The notes under the pieces are model-generated. The model was not told the DNA's origin and searched no databases. It saw only the letters and a program-made list of their open reading frames with translations. Below, piece after piece: positions 56,428-64,000 of a stretch of DNA of 64,000 nt; within the stretch, counting starts at the first letter, position 1, and every line of letters begins with the position of its first letter. The position numbers and the translations under genes are program-made. This DNA comes from Sialis fuliginosa (lineage: Eukaryota > Arthropoda > Insecta > Megaloptera > Sialidae), in NCBI GenBank assembly GCA_961205875.1, contig OY540814.1, positions 4,632,993-4,696,992 on the forward strand, in the 5' to 3' direction.

Positions 56428-58652
56428 TTATTTCAAAGTTTTTTTGTTGCAATCCGGAAAACGTCGACGATGTTCTTCTTGCACGACTTGTAAAAGATAT
56501 TGTAATTGTTCCTCGTTCTTCGTTAAGCAGTTGTTGTATTCTTCAATTAATGCAATACCACGTTCTGCTACATCATTTACTACTGTAAGGTCTTTAAAAA
56601 ATTTCAAATTTTCTTTATAACTTTCATTATTGGGCCACAGTGTTACATTTATTTCGAGAAAGTCATTGGGTAAATCAAATGTTTCAAAAAGCGTTAATGA
56701 TTTTTTCGAAACAAAATCACTTAAACCCTTATTTGAAAATGATTCCAATTCAATTCCCTCAGTAACATATCGTTTTTTAGAAATAATTGTACTCTCCTGA
56801 TTTTTGATAGCTTCACATATTTTCTGCTTAGTCTCATCAGAAACATTAATGTCAAATAATGCTAACGCCGCTAAATCTTCGTTCAAATACCACAAATGGT
56901 CACGCATTTTTTTTAAAGCGATTTGTGCGATTGACAATTTAATATTTTTGTGAAGAAGTAGCTTTTTCACTAATAGCAAGTCATTATTTGGTGCTTGAAT
57001 TGCTGAAGGAGATGTAAACCATACTTTTATATAAATTGATATGATAAATATACAAACTTGCTGCAAACTATTTATTTCGTAATTTGTAAGTGGGAATTGG
57101 TTTCTGAAGAGAAAAATTTTCAAGCTATAAATAGCTTTAGCCATCCATCGTGCATGATGCATTGCTCCTGGGCGCTTAAAATCAGTTGTGTTTTCCGGGA
57201 AACCACCAAGAAAAATCAAAGATAATTCCAGCAATTCTTTATAATCATTTCTTGGTTGAGAAATCTATAAGGAATAGAATTTATGTTAATTAAAATTCCT
57301 AAATATGAAATTCAATTGATTTAAGTATAAGTTATCAAAATATACCGTCAAATGATGAGTAATAAAATTAATTAATTCTAGTCTATCTGCTTCCACTGCA
57401 TTTGCTACAACTTCGTCTTTTATACCACTTTCATATTTAGATTTATCAATTTTATCCCAAAAAGATTGAAATCGTTTGAAAATTGGTACATTAGGACCAG
57501 AAGTTGTCTTCCAGAACACTTCAAAAACAGCTTTCAAGATGATTTCAAAGATGTGATGACGACAAGGCAACCAAATTAATTTACGGTTCAATTTCCTTTC
57601 AATTATTGCTGCTGTGCCGTTGTGCAGTCCTGTAAGTACAATATGAATGTGTAAATGGTATTAGAAAATGAAAATTATGAAAAATAGTGTAGAAATCAAG
57701 CTGAATATATAAAAAATAGGCTTTGATTGTAAAAGAAATATACAAATAAGTCCTGAATAGAAATAAATAAAACCATACAGATTTTCTATTTAAATCTATT
57801 AATAAACATAAGCCTGATTAAAAAAACGGATTAAAAAGCATTGAATGTAACGAAATTTGAATACTTCTGAATATTTTCAATTCTTTTGAATTCCTTCTCT
57901 TATGGAGAATTAAGATTGTCAATTGTTTTGAATTTTTTTTTCTTATCAGGAAATATAAATTGAAAATAAAATTTTATTAATAAGTTAAAATAGTATTAAT
58001 TATTAATTAGTTAGAAAATATTCATGCAAGCAAAGAAATCATATTATACCAGTATTAACTGCTGGAGTATCGAAGCACATCGCCTTAATATGAGGCGAAA
58101 CTTTCCATTCTTTCAATGTATCTATAATAGCTACAGAATGACTTTCTGCAGATCCGTCCAAAATTTTTGGAACGCCGAGAAGTTGATTCCTTTTAGAAGT
58201 TGATAGTATAATTACAATTCTATCTACAGAATCTGAACCAGTTATATCAGATAGAATTTTGCCATCCCAATGAACAGTATAGCGATCTTCAAATTTGAAA
58301 TCATTTTTCAAGTTCTCTGAAATAGTTTGTCTGTATCTAATCCGGTCTCGGCGAATTGTACTGCAACTTAAATTGAGTGTTTCAATATCTAATCCCACAG
58401 TTTTATAAGCAGCAGATAATATAAAAGTGGCATTTCGATTACTGACATTTGCTCGATCAAGAGCAGATGCAAGTTCGGGAGTTATGACATCAGTTTTGGG
58501 TGGTGCTGCTTGATAGTTAGGTGGAATTTCATACTCAGAAACGATTTCTGACTGTTGACTACAAGTCGTATCTGTAGCAGTTGTTGACTGATTACGTGAA
58601 AGAGCAGCTCCACTCAAAACATTACTACTGCTAGCCGTAGGTTGATTAAGAT
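56428..58652 (-). pseudogene. Spliced DDE-type transposase relic, C(2)H class, family unnamed
   Basis: Three minus-strand exons join in phase: 58652-58050, 57629-57346 and 57264-56428, with GT-AG introns of 420 and 81 bp. Markers in order: RDRIRYRQTISENLKNDFKF, RNQLLGVPKILDGSAESHSV, KAMCFDTPAVNTG (a likely catalytic Asp), LPCRHHIFEIILKAVFE (CxxH motif seen before the last acidic residue in hAT-, Kolobok- and P-like transposases), SGPNVPIFKRFQ, GAMHHARWMAKAIYSLKIFL and DHLWYLNEDLAALALFD (a candidate third acidic residue). A fourth upstream exon at 58925-58813 reads SDKRYGFIDTSVSNEIAS but contains stops, so this copy looks dead. It could be hAT-like, but I cannot name the superfamily. Confidence 0.65.
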
Positions 58653-59114
58653 CTATAATTATAAATTTAATATATTATTAATGAAAATATTTTATGTTAA
58701 GAGACAAAACTTCAAATACGTATGATTCTATTATTGTATTGTACTTATAGTATAATACAATCATCATAATAATATTATTGTATAAATGATAAATGTATAA
58801 TTACCATCAACTAGCTATTTCATTTGAAACACTTGTATCAATAAATCCATAGCGTTTATCAGACTTTTGAGCATTTCAAAATAGTTTTTTATTATCATCT
58901 AGTTTTTGCATCAGATTCGACTGACAAGGGGAGATTATATCTAGGGAAGTTGGGATTTTAGTCAGCTTTGGAGAGGTGAATCTAGACCAAAAATAAGGAG
59001 ACACGTGTTCGAGAACTCATCTGGGCAGCCTTTATTAGTAAAGATATTAAATTTTGAAAATTGGTATATTTCCATAAGCTCTTATGTACTGTAATAAGCA
59101 TTTACGTTAACAAT

Positions 59115-59190
59115 CCTTCAATGGCTGTGCGTGTAGAGCGCCGGCTTATGATCCAAAGAACACAGGTTCGAATCCCGTACCCTGTACAAA
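59115..59190 (+). repeat. tRNA-like promoter, probably a SINE head
   Basis: TGGCTGTGCGTGTAGAGCGC resembles a Pol III A box. GGTTCGAATCC at 59166-59176 is a perfect B box about 40 bases later. The acceptor and anticodon stems do not pair well, so a functional tRNA is unlikely. A tRNA-derived SINE or pseudo-tRNA fits better. Confidence 0.5.
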
Positions 59191-59529
59191 ATAATTTTTT
59201 GTAGAGCAACTAATTTTCTATAAAAATATGTACCTATCGCTCATCCGGCACTTTGCTTCTAGACCGAAATATAAAATTCCAAAGTTCAAAAAATTTTTTT
59301 CCAATGTTATTTCAATGGGAAATAGAAATCTGTGATGAGCGACCTCTAAATATTAATATTAAGAGCTCTCCTTTTAACAGGCATCTTTCTACACCTCCTC
59401 GAAGGTATAAATGGAATTGTTTCGAAAAAAAAAATAGTCACTTTTTTTGAACCAGTCTAATGTATATATGGGTGAAATAATAACAACAATATTTTTATGT
59501 TTTTTTGCGTATTTATTTAATTATTACAA

Positions 59530-61517
59530 TCACTTGTGGAATGTTGTAAAACAATTTTTTGTCGCAGTACAGCATAAATTAATTTTGCACTTAGAGCAAG
59601 TACACTGCGTTTCTGACTTGCAGCCAAGTAATTTGCATTGACGTTTTTCTGAGCGGTCCAACCACTCGGGAAAGTGTTCTAATCCATCAAATCTGACATC
59701 TGCTGCAGGTAGATACGATTTCTTGCCCAGTCGTTTGGAGGAGACATCTTGATCTACTACAGTCGATCGAGGTCTTCCAATGGATTTCGTTTTAGGGTCC
59801 TCTGATTCAGTTTTGCATACCATATCAGCAACTTCATTTCGAAATCGAGGTAGTTCTATATTTGGTACTTTTGAATGCCTATTTATTCGTTTGTACAACA
59901 AATATGCATTGATCATAGCCAAGTCCAATAGATGGTAAAAAAATCGACTGGTCCACTTTACTGTCTTCATCCTTATGTGATAACGACCTATAAGACCATC
60001 CATCAAGTCAACGCCACCCATGTGTGCATTATATTCATGGATTATAGTTGGATAATCCACATCAATCCTCTTTTTTTGTGTACGATCATAACGCGATGCC
60101 TTCTTTGATGTGTTTAGTTCCACATCCTTGAACGGCTGTATTCCTACATATGTTGAAGCTAAACGAACGCATTTGTTATCCTTCCATAGAGTGGTCGACA
60201 ATTCTACACCGTAACATGACCCGACATATTCTGTTGAATATCCACGTGGTTTTTTTGCACTTCTTTGTCCTTAGGAAGTTTGCAGTTTGCAACGCGATTT
60301 GCACGTAACGTTCCCAAGGAGTATATCCCTCTACTATACAAATAAACCATCAATGGCAATGATGTATAGAAATTATCAAATTATATAATGTGGTTCTCGT
60401 GGTTGGGAATTATTTGTGATAACCTCGAAACCACATTGGCTGCTGCACCTAAATCTGGTGCTCCATTCGGTGTTACATTGTCGCTTGCACCACAATATAA
60501 TTCAAAGCCATAGGAATAGCCGTAAAAATCGCATAGCACAAATAACTTCATACCCCACTTATATGGTTTTGCAGGCATATATTGTCGAAGATGTGAAACC
60601 ATTTTGGTAGAGCACATTTGTTCATCCACACAAAGGCGTTGACACATTGGTACCGATTGAAAATGTTTGTTGAAATAGTCTATAATAGGCCGAACTTTAA
60701 ATATTGGATCATATTGTGGATCATCTCTTGCTAACAGTTTTGAATTATCATTAAAGTGTAAGTAGCGACGTATTTCCTCGAATCGATTTCTTGTCATTGT
60801 TTTCCGTATAGGCTCAAATGAATTTTGTGCCCAATATTCTCGAGTATTTGGATATCTATAAATGGACATGTAAAAGAGGATTCCCACATATTTTTGTATT
60901 TCTCTTACTGATGTTACGAATTTCGTAGAAATATTAGTTTGACGTGCATACAGATTTGTTTCATTGACAATTTGCTGGAATAAATTTTCATCAACAAAAT
61001 ATTTAAAACAATCAAAGGGCGTTTTAAGTTCATTTCCTTGGAACTTAATTGTTTTTTTATGAAGTTGAAGATGTTTCTTTCGCCATAAAATTTTTTTAAA
61101 AACTGCACTTTTTGGATCTATATCGCTATAAGATCCCAAAAATGTATTGTCTTCTTCAAGACGCTGTTTTTTGGATTTTGAAGTATCAGGTTCAACATCA
61201 AGCTGCCGTTTTTTGGGTTGCGTGGTACCAGATTCTTCACTTTCAACTGGAGCACCAAGAGTTGTATTGTTATCAATTACTACGTCATCATCATTATTTA
61301 TTGTATTATTATCAATTACTACGTCATCATCACTATTTATTAGAGCTTCAATATTACTAATATCATATTTTGGATCATAATCGGGGTCCCTTATATTCTC
61401 ATCACAAAAGTTGTCTTCACCATTAGTATCTAACTCATCTGAATCTATCGAATCTAATAAATTATTGATATCGTCTTCCGGCATTAATGAAAAGTTATAA
61501 AATTTACGTTGGTTCAT
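59530..61517 (-). pseudogene. piggyBac transposase with two breaks
   Basis: From the ATG at 61517 (MNQRKFYNFSLMPEDD, preceded by a good acceptor TTTTATTTTAG) the minus strand reads an acidic N-terminus. It then carries the piggyBac DDD core: LCVDEQM (first Asp), FDNFYTSLPLM (second Asp), and MGGVDLMDGLIGRYH (third Asp). The C-terminus has a Cys-rich zinc-binding tail (CKLLGC, CTCSKCKINLCC). A TAA stop just before FDNFY (near 60385) and a one-base frameshift in an A-run near 60257 break the frame, otherwise full length (about 600 residues). It is antisense to Kdm3. The gene may have a 5' non-coding exon. Confidence 0.9.
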
Positions 61518-61608
61518 GTCTAAAATAAAAATTATTTGATAATATTTATCCAAATATACAAAATAACGACTCAGTTTATCGAACATTTATTATCACAATA
61601 ATTACAAA

Positions 61609-62853
61609 GGTTTACAAAAAAAAAAAGTTTATGAATATTTGACGAGACCATTGTATCCTTATGTATTTTGACGTCCTGAATCCGAATCTGAGGTCCGTTG
61701 ACCTTGGTTAGCTCAGTTTCAAGGTCATTTCGAGGTCAAATTTTTAAAAATTGTTAAAAGATTCTGGTAAAAGGTGATATATAGGTTTTTCTGGTCGCTG
61801 ATTCTGAATTTGACGTCCGTTGACCTCTACGAGGTCAGGTTAAAGGTCATTTCAAGGTTAAAGTGGGAAAAATCGCTCGAAAATTCTGACAAAACAGTAC
61901 CTATAGGTTTTTGGGGTCGCTGAATTAAAATTTGAGGTCCGTAGACCCCTACAATGTCAATTTCAAGGTCATTTTAAGGTCAAATTTTAATTTTTTTAAA
62001 TCGTTAAATGAATCTGGTGAAAGGTTTCTCTGGTCGCTGATTCTGAATTTGACGTCCGTTGACCTCTATGATGTCAGGTGCAAGATCAAAGTGGAAAAAA
62101 TCGGTCGAAAATTTTGACAAAACAGTACAAATAGGTTTGAACCTGACCGTAGAGGTCAACGGACGTCAAATTCAGAATCAAGGACCAGAGAAACCTATTA
62201 TCACTTTACCAGATTGATTTAGCGATTTTTAAAAATTTGACCTTAAAATGACCTTGAGACTGACATTGCAGAGGTTTACGGACCTCAAATTATAATTCAG
62301 CGACCTTAGAAATCTATATGTACTGTTTTGTCACAATTTTCGAGCGATTTTTCCCACTTTGACCTTGAAATGTCCTTGAACTTTACCTCATAGAGGTCAA
62401 CGGACGTCAAATTCAGAATCAGCGACCAGAGAAACCTATATACACTTTATACCAGATTCATTTAGCGATTTAAAAAAATAAAAATTTGACCTTAAAATGA
62501 CCTTGAAACTGACATGGTAGGGTTCTACGGACCTCAAATTTTAATTCAGCGACCCCAAAAACCTATATGTACTGTTTTGTCAGAATTTTCGAGCGATTTT
62601 TTACACTTTGACCTTGAAATGACCTTTAACCTGACCTCGAAGAAGTTAACGGGCGTCAAATTCAGAATCAGCGACCAGAAAAACCTATATATCACCTTTT
62701 ACCAGAATCATTTAGCGATATTTAAAAATTTGACCTCGAAATGACCTTGAAACTGAGCTAACCAAGGTCAACGGACCTCAGATTTGGATTCAGGACGTCA
62801 AAATACATAAGGATAGAATGGTCAAATATTCATAAACTTTTTTTTTGTAAACC
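61609..62853. mobile_element. 1.25-kb palindromic element built from GACCTTGA-type units
   Basis: GGTTTAC followed by an A-run at 61609 is mirrored by a T-run and GTAAACC at 62853. The two halves are inverted copies meeting near 62150. Each half contains several units with GAGGTCCGTTGACC or GACGTCCGTTGACCTCTA, TTCAAGGTCATTT and GTCGCTGATTCTGAATTTG, spaced about 110-130 bp. It is inserted upstream of the piggyBac transposase. It is related in wording to the array at 54043-54790. No reading frame. Confidence 0.87.
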
Positions 62854-63260
62854 TGTGTTATTACTGACTGCCCAGGTCCGCCTACAGACGGGCATCAAAA
62901 ATAGGTCCAGTATTCGTGTTTATCAGATAATTTATTCATTTAAACGTGTATTATTGCATCTTAAATAGAGTATGAACTTACCAGTAATTTTTTTTTTCAA
63001 TTTCAAACACTGTTAATATATAAAAACAATTTTTGAATGTTTACAATAAGACAAATGTCTGCACTACGTCAACAATAACACTCAACTGACTATTTTTAGC
63101 AAAAACACATGTTATTTTGCTCAACCGATGTTTGAAATTCATTGTTGTACAATCGCCTGTAGGTGGTTATGAGCATTACGATGAAACTTATACGTATTGT
63201 ATTTTTATATGGATTTATATATCACCCGCCTCAAGGCGGTCTTGGGAACTAGAGGGTTAA
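62854..63260 (-). mobile_element. 5' end region of the piggyBac element
   Basis: On the minus strand the element would begin CCCTCTAGTTCCCAAGACCG at 63256, directly next to TTAA (63257-63260). It is followed by GACCGCCTTGAGGCGG, a palindromic subterminal repeat. This is upstream of the transposase and in the right orientation. No matching end was found below 59530, so the opposite end is missing or diverged. Confidence 0.6.
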
Positions 63261-63319
63261 ATTTTACGTTCGGAATAAACAAATGTAGAGCTTCTGCCAC
63301 CTGTTCCTTTGTGAACTTC

Positions 63320-63515
63320 ATATTGTAAATAATAATAATAATAAAATATAAATAATATCAATAAAAATAATAATAATAATACTGAATAATAATAACAAAA
63401 AAGTAACAATAAAAGTTATATTAATAATAATAAAAAATAGTAAATAAATAATGATAAAATATAATAATAGTAAAAAAATAAATAATACCTAATAATAATA
63501 ATAATAAATACATAA
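63320..63515. repeat. TAA-type microsatellite region
   Basis: About 190 bases consist mostly of AATAAT repeats with interruptions. Confidence 0.85.
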
Positions 63516-63666
63516 CTTATCAAATTGTGTATTATATGCTCCGAAACGTATGCTGCGTGTTAACTAAAAATTGAACAATAAATAACGTGCTACACTATAT
63601 GTATAACTCACAGAACATTAAATATATAACTACTATGTAGGTGTAGTGGGAACTATAGCTGTCTTA

Positions 63667-64000
63667 AGCCGCGTTTACACTATGTAGTAAAATCTGCTAT
63701 ATAACATTTGCTATATGTAGCAGTGCTATATTTTTCAAATTGTACTCAAAGGATACCGTGTTACATGTAGCAAAAGTTATATAACATCCAGTCTGATTGA
63801 AGATGTCGAGGAGGAAAGACTTAATGCTAGCGGCAGCTATTACGGTATTTTTGGCATGTCATAGAAGGAAACATAGGTTTTGGGTTAAACTGTCCAATCA
63901 GACACCTCATTTTCTTCTCTACTTCTACTCTGTCCATTTTTGTGTTTCGGGGTGTTTAACAAAGACGAGAGAGAAGTGATTACCCAAATAAAGAAAACAC
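63667..64000 (+). mobile_element. Start of a PIF/Harbinger element, runs off the window
   Basis: After a TTA at 63664-63666 the sequence AGCCGCGTTTACACTATG looks like a Harbinger-type terminus. From 63797 the frame reads MKMSRRKDLMLAAAITVFLA and CHRRKHRFWVKLSNQ, similar to the start of Harbinger-type transposases (RRK...FWV), and soon stops near 63979. The rest is outside the window. Confidence 0.6.

Noticed and set aside
59115-59190. Genuine tRNA gene
   Set aside because: A and B boxes are good, but the anticodon and acceptor stems do not pair convincingly, so I call it SINE-like only.

Overview
The window is AT-rich eukaryotic DNA with GT-AG introns, many TA-rich repeats and a short interstitial TTAGG array, which is the arthropod telomere motif. 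The repeat style (GGGTTCCG families, CCCGCGGCTTCG-headed repeats, abundant piggyBac, hAT and Harbinger elements) points to an insect. Lepidoptera is my first guess, but Hemiptera and other orders are not excluded.

One host protein-coding gene can be supported. It is a KDM3/JHDM2-type JmjC histone H3K9 demethylase on the + strand, with nine coding exons between 15333 and 42905. All exon phases agree, giving 4497 nt and about 1498 residues from the first in-frame ATG. The order is a low-complexity Ser/His/Gln/Pro-rich N-terminal half, a basic and acidic linker, the KDM3 C2HC4-type zinc finger, an LXXLL motif, and a JmjC domain encoded in one last exon. AATAAA signals lie at 43251-43260. The true N-terminus may lie in exons upstream of the window. 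No other host gene is evident.

Everything else is transposable-element sequence or featureless AT-rich DNA. Positions 1-15269 hold a GC-rich foldback element, nested GGGTTCCG and hAT elements, a large foldback, a TTAA-flanked piggyBac-like element and a mariner-like MITE. The Kdm3 introns hold at least a dozen elements with recognisable ends. These include two PIF/Harbinger elements with transposase remnants, several hAT MITEs with exact 8-bp target duplications, a Penelope-like element with a GIY-YIG domain, and a 1.2-kb TTAA-flanked palindrome. They also include a 310-bp near-perfect palindrome and a 1.85-kb repeat present twice.

Downstream of Kdm3 (43.3-64 kb) are more foldbacks, a pogo/Tigger transposase relic, and a broken Ty3/Gypsy fossil nested in another repeat. 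These are followed by a 118-bp-period tandem array, a spliced DDE transposase relic of a class I could not name, a piggyBac transposase with two breaks, a 1.2-kb palindrome related in sequence to the tandem array, and the start of another Harbinger element at the right edge.

The most striking feature is the density of long inverted-repeat (foldback) elements of unrelated sequence, several of them inside transcribed introns.
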